From: RGIG5050 sp045636065 | Lineage (GTDB): Bacteria > Verrucomicrobiota > Kiritimatiellia > RFP12 > UBA1067 | Assembly: GCA_045636065.1 (NCBI GenBank) | Contig: JAZTWW010000008.1 | Coordinates: 1-40,238 of the forward strand | Reading direction: 5' to 3' | Length of the DNA: 40,238 bases | Part shown: positions 17,350 through 26,065 of the stretch, one piece after another | Layout: each line of letters starts with the position of its first letter | Position numbering within the stretch: the stretch's first letter is position 1 | The notes under the pieces: model-generated | What the model saw: only the letters and a program-made list of their open reading frames with translations | Told to the model about the DNA's origin: nothing | The model's database searches: none | Translations under genes and position numbers: made by a program

Positions 17350-17374
17350 CACCGGCCTGAATTTATGGTATAAT
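17346..17374 (+). promoter_or_regulatory. Promoter of the ABC/GTPase/phospholipase locus
   Basis: ATGACA (17346-17351, five of six), a 17-bp spacer and TATAAT (17369-17374) with the extended form TATGGTATAAT. The start is predicted near 17381. It begins inside the queC stop codon and leads directly to a GGGAGG ribosome site at 17386-17391. Confidence 0.8.
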
Positions 17375-17399
17375 GTTGGAAACAAGGGAGGTGTGGCAA

Positions 17400-18653
17400 A
17401 TGAGCAAAAACTCTATGATCGCGATTCTTGGCGTTCTTGTCGTGCTGTTGGCGATAGCCATGGTGGTCAGGGATTTCAGGGACGGGCAAAACGCGTCAAG
17501 CGCCCCCGCCACCACCGTCAACGCCACAGGGAATGAGACGGCTCCCGTTTCCGTGGAACGCGAACTTCCGCCTGTAAAGGAGGATGCCGTCGAGCGGCTG
17601 CCGGGCAAGGACGAGCCGCAGGGGCTCACTTCGCTCTTTGAGGTGACGGGCAAGGGGACGCTTGCAGCCGTCGGCGGTGCAGCCGACGTTTCCTTCTACT
17701 ATCTCATGAAGACGGTGGCTACATCGACGATCGAGGAGAAGGAGGAGCTGGAGTCCGGAAGAATCAAGGTTACGGAGATCAGGTCGTTCAGCGAGGCCAC
17801 GGAGATAATGAAGATCTCTGACGTGAACCTGCGCGTCGATTTGAGCACGGTGCCCGTGGAGGCGATCGCGAATACGGGGTATCTCCTTGGAGGCGTCGCT
17901 TCGCTGCTCGATTCAAGTCTCGGCTTGGCGGTCACCGGAGCCGTCACCGATCTGCGCAATTCCGTCGACTCGTACGATGGAGCGGACATGAAGCCGGTCG
18001 TGGATTTCCTCAAGGATTTCGGCATCGATGTCCAGCGCATCATCTCGGAGCCGGTCGAAGGTTATCTGAAAGGGCTTCTCGATGAAGTCCATTCCCACGT
18101 CAACGCGGTTACGGGCAAGTCCTACCGGTTCATATACTGGACGGACAAGGCTGGCGAACCGCTGCGCGTCAGGTACGAGAATGTTGACCACAGCCCCATT
18201 ACCGTTGAAGAGCAGCGCGTTCTGGACTACGTCAACCTTTTCATCGACTGCCATGTCCTTCCCGACAAGACGTGCCGTCCCGGCGATTCGTGGACTATCA
18301 ATCCCTCTGGCATCGGTGCGATGTTCGGCGCCGTCGCGGACGGGACGTGTTCTGGAGAGATCGTCGTCAAGCGCGGCAACGACCTCCCAGACGGCAGCTG
18401 GTCCCTGTCCATCGATCCTGCAACCATCACGTTCTATTCCGAAGACAAGCGTCCCGTAGGCAACGTGAAACTCGGCGGCGGCAAGGGTGTCGGAGACGGA
18501 CGCCGCGCCATCGTCCGCGAGCTGCAGATCGATGGCAAGGGTAAACTCCGCAAGAAGGAATCCGGCGCCTATCTCTGGATCTTCGACTTCATCACGAAGA
18601 CGGAGGGCGACTGCCAGTTCCGCTCTACGATCGCCCCCCGCGTCGACGATTGA
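17400..18653 (+). CDS. Membrane-anchored protein of unknown function
   Basis: Start ATG 17400 follows GGGAGG by 8 nt. The 417-residue product has one N-terminal transmembrane helix (about residues 6-24, IAILGVLVVLLAIAMVV), a charged Pro/Thr linker and then a large, probably periplasmic, soluble domain of alternating strands (FEVTGKGTLAAV, VSFYYLMKTVATS, YRFIYWTDKAGEPLRV, GSWSLSIDPATITFY, GKLRKKESGAYLWIFDF) with helices between. No catalytic motif is recognised. The layout, a repeated beta-rich substrate-like domain behind an anchor, is reminiscent of secreted lipid-carrier-like or DUF6263-type proteins, but this is weak. It is first in the locus and 27 nt before the FHA-ABC gene, so it probably serves the same system at the outer face of the inner membrane. 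Confidence 0.8.
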   Translation: MSKNSMIAILGVLVVLLAIAMVVRDFRDGQNASSAPATTVNATGNETAPVSVERELPPVKEDAVERLPGKDEPQGLTSLFEVTGKGTLAAVGGAADVSFYYLMKTVATSTIEEKEELESGRIKVTEIRSFSEATEIMKISDVNLRVDLSTVPVEAIANTGYLLGGVASLLDSSLGLAVTGAVTDLRNSVDSYDGADMKPVVDFLKDFGIDVQRIISEPVEGYLKGLLDEVHSHVNAVTGKSYRFIYWTDKAGEPLRVRYENVDHSPITVEEQRVLDYVNLFIDCHVLPDKTCRPGDSWTINPSGIGAMFGAVADGTCSGEIVVKRGNDLPDGSWSLSIDPATITFYSEDKRPVGNVKLGGGKGVGDGRRAIVRELQIDGKGKLRKKESGAYLWIFDFITKTEGDCQFRSTIAPRVDD

Positions 18654-18680
18654 CTTTAGACGCTCCCTCCGTTCAAAGCC

Positions 18681-20930
18681 ATGCAAGAAGCGTCCGTTGA
18701 CATCTGCCCGGTATGCCGTCACCCTATTGGAGCGGACCGCCGCTGCGCAAACCCGCGCTGCGGCGCCGTGCTAGACAAAGGGGATTGGGCGCTTGATGCC
18801 GTCTACAGGACGGATGGGCTTCTGCCGCCAGACAGACCGGATGGGCCATGGAGGCTCCCGGATGCGACTGCGCCTCTTGCTGACGGCGGCCGGGTCGATT
18901 CCCCGCTTCCCCTTGCGCTCAAGCCCGAGGACGGTGTGCACCATATCGGCTCTTCCATGTCATGCCATGTCCGCATAGCTGGGGTTGCGGTCGAGCGTGC
19001 GGTTTCGCTGCACTACCACAGGCCTACGGGGAAGTGGTGGGCGTTCGACTGGTGTTCCGCGCCCGGTGTGGCGACGCTCAATTCAGAGCGCTTCCGTAAC
19101 CGCCCCATCTCGGATGACGACATCCTCTCCATCGCAGGCGTCCGTCTCCGCTTCCGCTCCGGCGTACTACATGCCGAGCATGGTTCTGGCGAGGGTGTGG
19201 TTCTTACGGTTTCAGGTCTCGTCGACGCGCGCATGTCCCGTTCCGAACCAAGGCATCCGCTTCTTGACCGGGTTTCCTTCTCCGTGGCGGGAGGTGAGTT
19301 CGTCGGCATCCTTGGGCCTAGCGGCTGTGGCAAGTCGACGCTCATAAAGGCGATTGCGGGGCTTTCTAATCCGGCCGGGGGAGAAATCCTCTTCAACGGC
19401 GTCTCCCGCAAAGAGGCGTCTTCCGAAATCCGCGCTTTGACCGGCTATCTGCCGCAGGACGTAAATGTCTCGCTTCACGACGAGCTTACCGTAGCGGAGG
19501 AGATAAGTGCGTATCTCGCCACCCACAAGGCCCCGGAGAAGGAGGATCAAGCACGCGTCGAAGAGCTCCTTGCGGAATTTGGGCTCGACAGGAAGGCCAA
19601 GGTAGGAACGCTCAGCGGCGGCCAGCGCCGCCGCGCGGCCCTCCTTCTGGCGCGGCTCAGGAACCCGGCTGTCCTCCTTCTCGATGAACCGGCGGCCGGT
19701 CTCGACCGGGCGAGCGAAACGACGCTCATGAACGATCTGCACCGCCTTGCCGTCTCCGGCGCGAAGAAGACAATCCTCTGCGCCACGCATGAGCTTGCGA
19801 ACATGCACCTCTTTCACAGGGTCCTCGTCATGTCGGAGGGCGCTATCGTCTACGATGGACCGCCGGATGGCGTGTTCCGTTCGCTTGGCATCCCTGACGA
19901 CGCCGGCGACGACAGGGCGAGGCTTCTCTATCAGGCCCTTGCCGATCCATCCGGAAACGGACGCGTGGCGGAAGCCATGCAGGCGAACCAATCCCGAAGA
20001 CTCCCGCCGCAGGCGAAGACGGAGCTCCCCGGTTCATCCCGCGCCGCCTCGTGGGCCGGCACGTTCTTTGGATATCTGGGGCGCTTCCGCGATTCGTTCT
20101 TCTCTTTTGTCCAGGGCGACGATTCGCCCAAGCGGGGGAGATCGCCCTCGCCCAAGGCCGGTGCCGCATGGCGATGGTTCAAGCGCTGGTTCTTCAATCC
20201 GCCGCTCGTCCTCTTCGTCTGGCAACCGCTTCTCGTCGTATTCTGCATCACGGTGGCTCTTAAATCGAAATTCTCCAACGCGAACGACGAAAGGCAGATC
20301 ATCTTCTTCTGTGCGGCCATCGCGGCCTTCTGGCTCGGGATGGGAGGGTCGGTCCGCAGTCTCGTCTCCACGCGGGGCAACCGCTCCCTTGAACGGCTGG
20401 AAGGGGTGAGGCGCAGCGCCTACCTGGCGGCCGTCTCGCTTGCGACGCTTGCAAAGGGCGCCGTCCAGGGGATCGCCATAGCCGTCTTTCTCATTTTCCT
20501 TCCCAGGTGGTTTGGCTGTGAAGCGCCTCTTGATATGGCTTCAACGGCCCATTTCGTCTTCGATGCGTGCCTTGTCGCCGTCGTATGGGCGGGAGGATTC
20601 GTAGGTCTCGCACTCTCGGCCGTTTCCGCAACAGAGGCGTTTGCCGTCGCGATGGTGCCGAATCTCGCCGTGTTTGCGCTTTTCTTCAGTCAGCCGCTGA
20701 TGGATTTCAGATCGGACGACGCCACTTCCTCTGCACGTTTCGCCCGCGCTCTTCCGGCGCACTACGCGCATCTGGCCATGTGCGACTGGGAATCGTCAGA
20801 CAGGAATCTCGTCGAGAAACGCGGTGAAGACACCATTGCGCTTGCGGAGACGGCGCTCGGATGGATCGCGCTATGCTTCCTGCTTTCACTTGCCTCCCAG
20901 ACGATCCATGAAAAGGGTTGGAAAGGATGA
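18681..20930 (+). CDS. Zinc-ribbon/FHA-like/ABC transporter fusion (ABCG-type half transporter)
   Basis: The product has 749 residues. Order: an N-terminal zinc ribbon (Cys 9, 12, 22, 27); an FHA-like domain at about 70-165 (HHIGSSMSCHVRIAG, typical of the phosphothreonine-binding loop); an ABC ATPase at about 172-400 with Walker A GPSGCGKST (near 212), signature LSGGQRRRAALLLARL and Walker B VLLLDEPAAGLD; a Ser/Pro/Arg-rich linker; and an ABC-2 type membrane domain from about 515 with roughly six hydrophobic helices. This is the FHA-ABCG layout seen in several PVC and cyanobacterial proteins. It probably exports or flips a lipid-like substrate under phospho-signal control. Its stop overlaps the next start (ATGA), so it is co-translated with the GTPase-like protein. 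Confidence 0.88.
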   Translation: MQEASVDICPVCRHPIGADRRCANPRCGAVLDKGDWALDAVYRTDGLLPPDRPDGPWRLPDATAPLADGGRVDSPLPLALKPEDGVHHIGSSMSCHVRIAGVAVERAVSLHYHRPTGKWWAFDWCSAPGVATLNSERFRNRPISDDDILSIAGVRLRFRSGVLHAEHGSGEGVVLTVSGLVDARMSRSEPRHPLLDRVSFSVAGGEFVGILGPSGCGKSTLIKAIAGLSNPAGGEILFNGVSRKEASSEIRALTGYLPQDVNVSLHDELTVAEEISAYLATHKAPEKEDQARVEELLAEFGLDRKAKVGTLSGGQRRRAALLLARLRNPAVLLLDEPAAGLDRASETTLMNDLHRLAVSGAKKTILCATHELANMHLFHRVLVMSEGAIVYDGPPDGVFRSLGIPDDAGDDRARLLYQALADPSGNGRVAEAMQANQSRRLPPQAKTELPGSSRAASWAGTFFGYLGRFRDSFFSFVQGDDSPKRGRSPSPKAGAAWRWFKRWFFNPPLVLFVWQPLLVVFCITVALKSKFSNANDERQIIFFCAAIAAFWLGMGGSVRSLVSTRGNRSLERLEGVRRSAYLAAVSLATLAKGAVQGIAIAVFLIFLPRWFGCEAPLDMASTAHFVFDACLVAVVWAGGFVGLALSAVSATEAFAVAMVPNLAVFALFFSQPLMDFRSDDATSSARFARALPAHYAHLAMCDWESSDRNLVEKRGEDTIALAETALGWIALCFLLSLASQTIHEKGWKG

Positions 20931-23377
20931 CCATGGGCTTTCCGGCAGCAGAGAACAGCAATATCGCCATAATAGGCGCCACCGGTGCCGGCAAGACAAC
21001 GCTGGCGGTCGGCCTTTACGCTACGTCCACGGGTGATTTTACCGTATCTCCCGTCGGGGATGTGACGAGCAGGTATCTGGAGATCCGCAAGACCTCCATA
21101 GAGGAGGGATTCTGGCCGGCGGCAGGTCTCGAAGCGGACAATGTCGAACTCCGCCTCAACCTCCACGCGTCCGGAAACCAGATGGACATCGTGTTCCGCG
21201 AGTACATGGGTGAGCGGATGGAACGCGATCCCAACTACATCCGCGAGGTGGTGGGAACGCCGAAGACGGCAATGATACTCTTCAATCCCGGCATGCCGGC
21301 CCTCTCGCAGCCGGAGGCGCGCAACAGGATGCTCGGCAATCTCAAGGTGATCGCCCAGCATCTCAAGGACTGCGGCACAATAGCCGTCGCCTTCGTCGTT
21401 ACTGCATCCGACCGTCTTGAATCGGATCTTGCGCCATTTATGGGGGACTTCGAGACATACGCTTCGGAGGTCACGAACCATCTTACGAATCTGGGCCTCG
21501 ACTGGAAGCGTTTCGACGTTACCGTATCAGGGCAGCTCGACGACCAGAACAGGCCGAGGCTCGCCCGCGGCGAGAACAACACGACGCATAAGCCGTTTCT
21601 GTGGCTTTTGAAGCGCATCAGGGACCGCAACAGGAGGAAACGCCTCCTTGCCGCTGCAGCCGTCGCCGCGACTTTCCTCGGCGTGTCGGGCGTCATATTT
21701 GGCGGGCTTGTCATCCGCAGCCGGCAGGTGATCTCCCGCGCAGAGGCGACGTTTGACGCAACTGCAGATGCGCTTCAAGCGGCCTATGCCAGGCACGACG
21801 AAGCGGAGGTGCGCACGACGTCGGAATTCTTCAAGACGAACAGCTTCGAGAGGCTCAGGGCGATTCTCCCGTCCGATAAGGCGCGCAGACAGGGATTGAT
21901 CGACCGCGCCCGCGAAGAGGGCGATCTCTATACGGTCCGTCTTCTCGAGCTTGAGTTCGCTTCAAATGCGAAAAAGGCGGCGACAAGGCCGTTGGAAGTG
22001 CCGCTCGTCTGGTTTGAAGACTTCAACAGGCGGCTTTCGATGCCAGCGCCCGCTTTCCCGGATGCCGCCAAAGAGCGTGAAGCGCTCGCGAATGAATGGG
22101 ATTTATGCCGTGGGAAGCTGGAAACGGCCTCCCAGACGGCTCATTTGAATGACGAGGTGAAAAAGGCATGCGATCTTCTAAGTGCGGTGTCGGATCAGCC
22201 CGTGGATGCGCTCAGGAAATCGCGAGAACTCCTTGAGAAGATCGACGGGCAGTTCCGTCTTGCCGATGAAGAGCGGCGCTTCGAGGCAAAGGGGGCAATC
22301 GCGGAAAAACGCCGTGAAGCCATCGGCCGCTATATCGAGTGCAAGGCGAAATGGATGCTTGAAGCGAAGAATCCCCCCGCCGACAAGGCATCGCTTGAGA
22401 ACCAGCTGAGGAAGGAGTTCAAATCCGCCCTGATGGATGAAGAGTTCGAGGATATCATGCCCAAGCTTGAGGAATGCCGCCGTGCCGCCCGCGAGGCATG
22501 GGAGGCGAATCAGAAAAGGCTTGTGGAGGATTTCGATTTCAACCGCGGGATCTATGCCACTCTTGAGGAATACGGAAAGTTCATCGACGAATATCCATCG
22601 AATCCATATCTGGACACCATGCATGACAGAATGGAATCCCGCCTGACGGAATACTTTGAAGGGTATATCGGGAACTACAGGCATACATTCCTCGGCGAGC
22701 GCAATTGGTTTGACGACCCGCAATCGATGATGGGCAAGGCCGACAGGGATTTCGACGAGTTCAGGCGTGTTTGCACAACGATCGCCGGCAAGTGGCTCGG
22801 CACCAGCCCGTTGTGCTCCCGCCGTGTCGGGAAATTCGCCCGTCTATGCGTCGATCGGGGGAAACTTGACACGAACGGCTTCCTGTCGGCATTCGAGCAG
22901 CATTATAGAATCACAAAAGTTGAGGTCAAATTCAACCACACGAGCCTTGATTCCGACTGCCGCTGCCTCGCGCTCAAAGGCCAGGTTTTTCTGCACAGGT
23001 GGTCGGCAAACTCGGGCGGATGGGAGCTTGTCGCCAATCCCGTTCTCTTTTCCCGTGAACTTGACCGCAATGATTTTGGAGACCGCTGGGTGACGGTTTC
23101 GAGCGGTGCGGTAGATGTTTTCGCCAATCCGTTCATGTTGCCGATACTCAGGCTTGACTATGCCGACAGAATGACGGATATATCGTCGATAAACCAGGAA
23201 GGGGCGTATTGGCGGTTTCTCGACTTTGCTCCCGGGACTCAAAGCGTCGTTTTCTACGACGATGTCTGCATGGAGCACAGCGGTTTTGACAGCAACAATG
23301 CAGGCAGGCTGTCGCTGCGGGTCATTTTCGAGGGAAGTGGCGCAGACTTCCAGTCCCTTTGGGATGAAGCGAAATGA
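20927..23377 (+). CDS. Membrane-anchored P-loop GTPase-like protein with large C-terminal region
   Basis: This protein has 816 residues from ATG 20927 (ATG 20933, with a better-spaced AAAGG, is an alternative). The N-terminal domain has Walker A GATGAGKTT (residues 17-25), the segment EEGFWPAAG (near 61-64) that resembles the GxWP motif of double-GTPase family proteins tied to GAP1, a switch-like DIVFREYMGE, and a TASD (near 157-161) in the place of the base-recognition NKxD. A basic-flanked transmembrane helix follows at about 238-261. The rest, presumably periplasmic, has long charged helices (about 265-560) and a beta-rich C-terminal domain (from ~650) with a C2-like look. This design recalls TssM/IcmF only in layout. 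Function unknown; GTPase activity is an inference. Confidence 0.8.
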   Translation: MTMGFPAAENSNIAIIGATGAGKTTLAVGLYATSTGDFTVSPVGDVTSRYLEIRKTSIEEGFWPAAGLEADNVELRLNLHASGNQMDIVFREYMGERMERDPNYIREVVGTPKTAMILFNPGMPALSQPEARNRMLGNLKVIAQHLKDCGTIAVAFVVTASDRLESDLAPFMGDFETYASEVTNHLTNLGLDWKRFDVTVSGQLDDQNRPRLARGENNTTHKPFLWLLKRIRDRNRRKRLLAAAAVAATFLGVSGVIFGGLVIRSRQVISRAEATFDATADALQAAYARHDEAEVRTTSEFFKTNSFERLRAILPSDKARRQGLIDRAREEGDLYTVRLLELEFASNAKKAATRPLEVPLVWFEDFNRRLSMPAPAFPDAAKEREALANEWDLCRGKLETASQTAHLNDEVKKACDLLSAVSDQPVDALRKSRELLEKIDGQFRLADEERRFEAKGAIAEKRREAIGRYIECKAKWMLEAKNPPADKASLENQLRKEFKSALMDEEFEDIMPKLEECRRAAREAWEANQKRLVEDFDFNRGIYATLEEYGKFIDEYPSNPYLDTMHDRMESRLTEYFEGYIGNYRHTFLGERNWFDDPQSMMGKADRDFDEFRRVCTTIAGKWLGTSPLCSRRVGKFARLCVDRGKLDTNGFLSAFEQHYRITKVEVKFNHTSLDSDCRCLALKGQVFLHRWSANSGGWELVANPVLFSRELDRNDFGDRWVTVSSGAVDVFANPFMLPILRLDYADRMTDISSINQEGAYWRFLDFAPGTQSVVFYDDVCMEHSGFDSNNAGRLSLRVIFEGSGADFQSLWDEAK

Positions 23378-23395
23378 TCGTCTTGGGGGGCAACC

Positions 23396-24508
23396 ATGAA
23401 ACATGAACTCGGTCAGATATTCTACGGGCGCGGCTTTGACGGCTATGGCATCCTCGGCTCGTCGCCTGCGGGGCGGCCTTTTGCCGGCGCGGTCGCCGCG
23501 CTCTGCCGTGCCGTCGGAAGCCCCGACCGCCCGGGCGATGTGAGGCCATTCCTTCTAAGCAAGCGCGAAGGCTCCGCAGTCGTCATGATCCGTGCCTCCC
23601 GCGGAGCGGCGGATCCTACGGGCCGCGCGACGATCTTCTTCCATGCGCTTGTCGCCGACGAGGCTTCCCTTCGTGCCGCGGGGCTTGACGCCTTCGCGCT
23701 CGCGGATGCCGGCTTGTTTGCAGGATCGTGTCCAGATCCGGAACAACCCGATCTTCCCCTACCGGGCGCAGTGCGGCGCGAAGATGCGCCAACGGGAGAC
23801 GGAAGGGTCGACATGCCCGCAGCGATCTCCTCCGAACGGCCGCTTGACGGACTTGTGCGGCGTGAAGTGGGCGGAAGATCGCTTGATTTGAACTGGGCGA
23901 CATTCACGTTCAATCCGCTTCCCGGTTTCGACCTCTTTGTCCTTAGCTCCTACAGCCCGCGCAAGGGAACGGGAACGATGTATTCATTCGATGGCGAAAG
24001 GTTGCACCGCCTTTCGTCTGGTGGCGCGCAGTGGAAACGTGAAGTTTCGGGCGAGCCGCCTGCGATCAGGCCATCCAGGAAGGGATCGCCTCTTCTTCTC
24101 TTTCTCTCGCTTGCGGCAAACGTGGCGCTTCTTCTCGCGTTCCTTCTGCATGCTGGCTACGGTGATGGAGACGGAATTGGCGAAGCGCCGGCCGCGGCCG
24201 CAATGACCGAAGCCGATGCGAAAGCGAGATGGGAAGGGGCGTGGCGGAAGGAGTGGATGGAAAAGCTCCAATCGGAATTCGCAAAGTCCATCGAATCCTC
24301 CGGCGGCGAATGGCCCATCCGTTTCAATGACGACAATAGCCCCTTCACGCATTCGGTGCGATCGGCCCTGACGGAACCGGACGAGGAGAAGCTCGCATGC
24401 AAATGGCGGATATACCGTTCATGCATAACATGTTCCGATTTCATCGAAAAGCACTTTTTCGTCAAACCGACCTCTCAAACAGATGAAACAAAGGAGACTG
24501 AACCATGA
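23396..24508 (+). CDS. GAP1-like (GTPase-associated protein) with transmembrane segment
   Basis: This 370-residue protein starts 18 nt after the GTPase-like gene with a GGGGGG ribosome site. The N-terminal ~200 residues begin HELGQIFYGRGFDGYGILGS and continue with a conserved-looking ATIFFHALVADEASL; a start of this form, a short strand-rich domain and a later H-x-L-V/L segment match my recollection of GAP1-N domains encoded next to GTPases in multi-gene conflict systems. A transmembrane helix lies at about 230-252 (PLLLFLSLAANVALLLAFLL), followed by an ~100-residue tail with a charged helix and a C-x-x-C-like CITC. I infer it partners the preceding GTPase at the inner membrane. The GAP1 label needs a profile search. 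Confidence 0.5.
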   Translation: MKHELGQIFYGRGFDGYGILGSSPAGRPFAGAVAALCRAVGSPDRPGDVRPFLLSKREGSAVVMIRASRGAADPTGRATIFFHALVADEASLRAAGLDAFALADAGLFAGSCPDPEQPDLPLPGAVRREDAPTGDGRVDMPAAISSERPLDGLVRREVGGRSLDLNWATFTFNPLPGFDLFVLSSYSPRKGTGTMYSFDGERLHRLSSGGAQWKREVSGEPPAIRPSRKGSPLLLFLSLAANVALLLAFLLHAGYGDGDGIGEAPAAAAMTEADAKARWEGAWRKEWMEKLQSEFAKSIESSGGEWPIRFNDDNSPFTHSVRSALTEPDEEKLACKWRIYRSCITCSDFIEKHFFVKPTSQTDETKETEP

Positions 24509-24948
24509 ACATGAAATCAAGAGCCGGCAGCGGATGCGTTTCTGCGTTCCTGGCCCTGCTTCTCATCGCATCGATCGCACTCAATGCGGCGCTGCTGACG
24601 GGATGCATTTCGCCCGAAGACATTCCCGGCGGTTTCTTGAAATCCCGTCCGGCGACCGCTCAGGGGCAGGCGGCCCCCGCGCAGGAATTCGCCTATCTCC
24701 GCGAAATCGCATCTTCGCTCGGGCTTCCCGCATCGCCTGACAAGACCCCGGGCGACATCGCCTTCGACATCGGGCAGGCGATCAATGGCGCACAGCAGTA
24801 CAAGGGGGAAGTGTTCAGCGATGAAGCCTTCGAGGAATGCAAGGCGGCGATCCCTTCTGAGAAGGATACGGAAACCTTCACGGCCTACCACGCATTCATG
24901 AAGAAGATCGCCGGCAGGCGGATTGTGGTGCTGGACGGCAGGGAATGA
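24505..24948 (+). CDS. Putative lipoprotein, unknown function
   Basis: This protein has 147 residues with a basic N-terminus, a hydrophobic core (about residues 12-30) and a lipobox LLTGC with Cys 34, so it is predicted to be lipid-anchored after signal peptidase II cleavage. The mature part is a Pro/Gln-rich linker and a compact domain (YLREIASSLGLP, AFDIGQAINGAQQYKGEVF) of unknown family. ATG 24505 overlaps the preceding stop (ATGA) and AAGGAG lies about 10 nt upstream. As part of the translationally coupled operon it probably interacts with the membrane-anchored partners. Confidence 0.8.
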   Translation: MNMKSRAGSGCVSAFLALLLIASIALNAALLTGCISPEDIPGGFLKSRPATAQGQAAPAQEFAYLREIASSLGLPASPDKTPGDIAFDIGQAINGAQQYKGEVFSDEAFEECKAAIPSEKDTETFTAYHAFMKKIAGRRIVVLDGRE

Positions 24949-24955
24949 CCGGGCC

Positions 24956-26065
24956 ATGGATGACAAGTGCCGTTCTGCCATGAAAATCGCGAAGATTCTC
25001 CCTCTATGCATTGCGCTAGGCGCATTGTCCGTCAAGGCCGGGCCTATCGGCCTTGTCCTTTCGGGCGGTGGAGCCAAAGGCGCATACGAGGTTGGCGTAT
25101 GGCAGGCCTTGCATGACGCGGGGCTTGCCGGGGATGTCACGGCGATCTCCGGGTCTTCCATCGGTGGGGTGAACGCCGCGCTGTTCGCTTCATGGCCGGA
25201 TCCAAAGGGCGCCGAAAGGCTTTGGCTCGAGAATCTCGGCAAGGTGTTCGTCCCGAACGAGCGCGTTCTTGAAATGGCGTCGGAAAGAAAGTTCGCCGCA
25301 TTCCTTGACGGCAAGCTCAAGGAGTACGCGGAGATCGCCGGCGTTCCCGCACAATCCCTTCCCGAAGATTCCAGGAAGGCGATTGAACGCGAGGCCCGCG
25401 ACGAATTCACCCGCAGAGGCGTCCTGCGCGATCTCACCACGGCGATGAAGGCCTATCAGGACTCGCTTGCCGGAGATGCGAGCGACGGTATCTGCGACGG
25501 CGACGCTATGCGGACCGTTCTGGAGAATAGCCTTCCGAAGAACTGGCCGCGCCCGGTGCCCCGAGTCTACGTCATGGCGCTTGCGAACGACAATTGGCAG
25601 CCCGTCGCCTTCTGCCTTAACGGATATACGGGGGAGGAGCGCATCAAAAGGCTTCTCGCCTCTGCCGCCATCCCCGTCGTGTTCCCGTCGGTCGTCATAG
25701 ACGGTAGGACTTACGTCGACGGCGGTTGGGAAGCGCAAGGCGGCGACAATACGCCGCTCAAGCCGATCGTCGACAATCATCCCGAAATCAGGACGGTGGT
25801 AGTCGTATATCTCAAAGTCGAAAGACGCCTTGGCGAGAACGATCGCGGAAGGAACCGCAAGATCGCATCCGCCGCAGGCGTGAGGCTCGTGGAGATAATG
25901 CCGTCGGAGGATATCGAAGGCGTGTTCAACGGCTGGTCCAGCGTTTTCGATCTTTCCCCCGAAAGGGCCCGCAGCTTGATGGACCTCGGCAGGAATGACG
26001 CGCTAAGGGCGCTTGATGAGACCGGGCTTTCTGGAAAACGGGGGGGCAAAGGGGGGAAGAGATGA
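24956..26065 (+). CDS. Exported patatin-like phospholipase
   Basis: This 369-residue patatin-family serine hydrolase has an N-terminal signal (KIAKILPLCIALGALSVKA). The oxyanion loop SGGGAKGAYEVG (about residues 36-47), the nucleophile elbow GSSIGG (near 65) and the catalytic aspartate in DGGW (near 255) are all present, so the enzyme should be active as a phospholipase A or lipid acyl hydrolase. Start ATG 24956 has only weak ribosome-site support; ATG 24980 is an alternative that would place the signal peptide right at the N-terminus. Overlap with the next gene (ATGA) ties it to the locus. Secretion to the periplasm distinguishes it from cytosolic patatins of CBASS-type immunity. It may hydrolyse membrane lipids of the host cell, a target cell or a trafficked lipid. 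Confidence 0.93.
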   Translation: MDDKCRSAMKIAKILPLCIALGALSVKAGPIGLVLSGGGAKGAYEVGVWQALHDAGLAGDVTAISGSSIGGVNAALFASWPDPKGAERLWLENLGKVFVPNERVLEMASERKFAAFLDGKLKEYAEIAGVPAQSLPEDSRKAIEREARDEFTRRGVLRDLTTAMKAYQDSLAGDASDGICDGDAMRTVLENSLPKNWPRPVPRVYVMALANDNWQPVAFCLNGYTGEERIKRLLASAAIPVVFPSVVIDGRTYVDGGWEAQGGDNTPLKPIVDNHPEIRTVVVVYLKVERRLGENDRGRNRKIASAAGVRLVEIMPSEDIEGVFNGWSSVFDLSPERARSLMDLGRNDALRALDETGLSGKRGGKGGKR

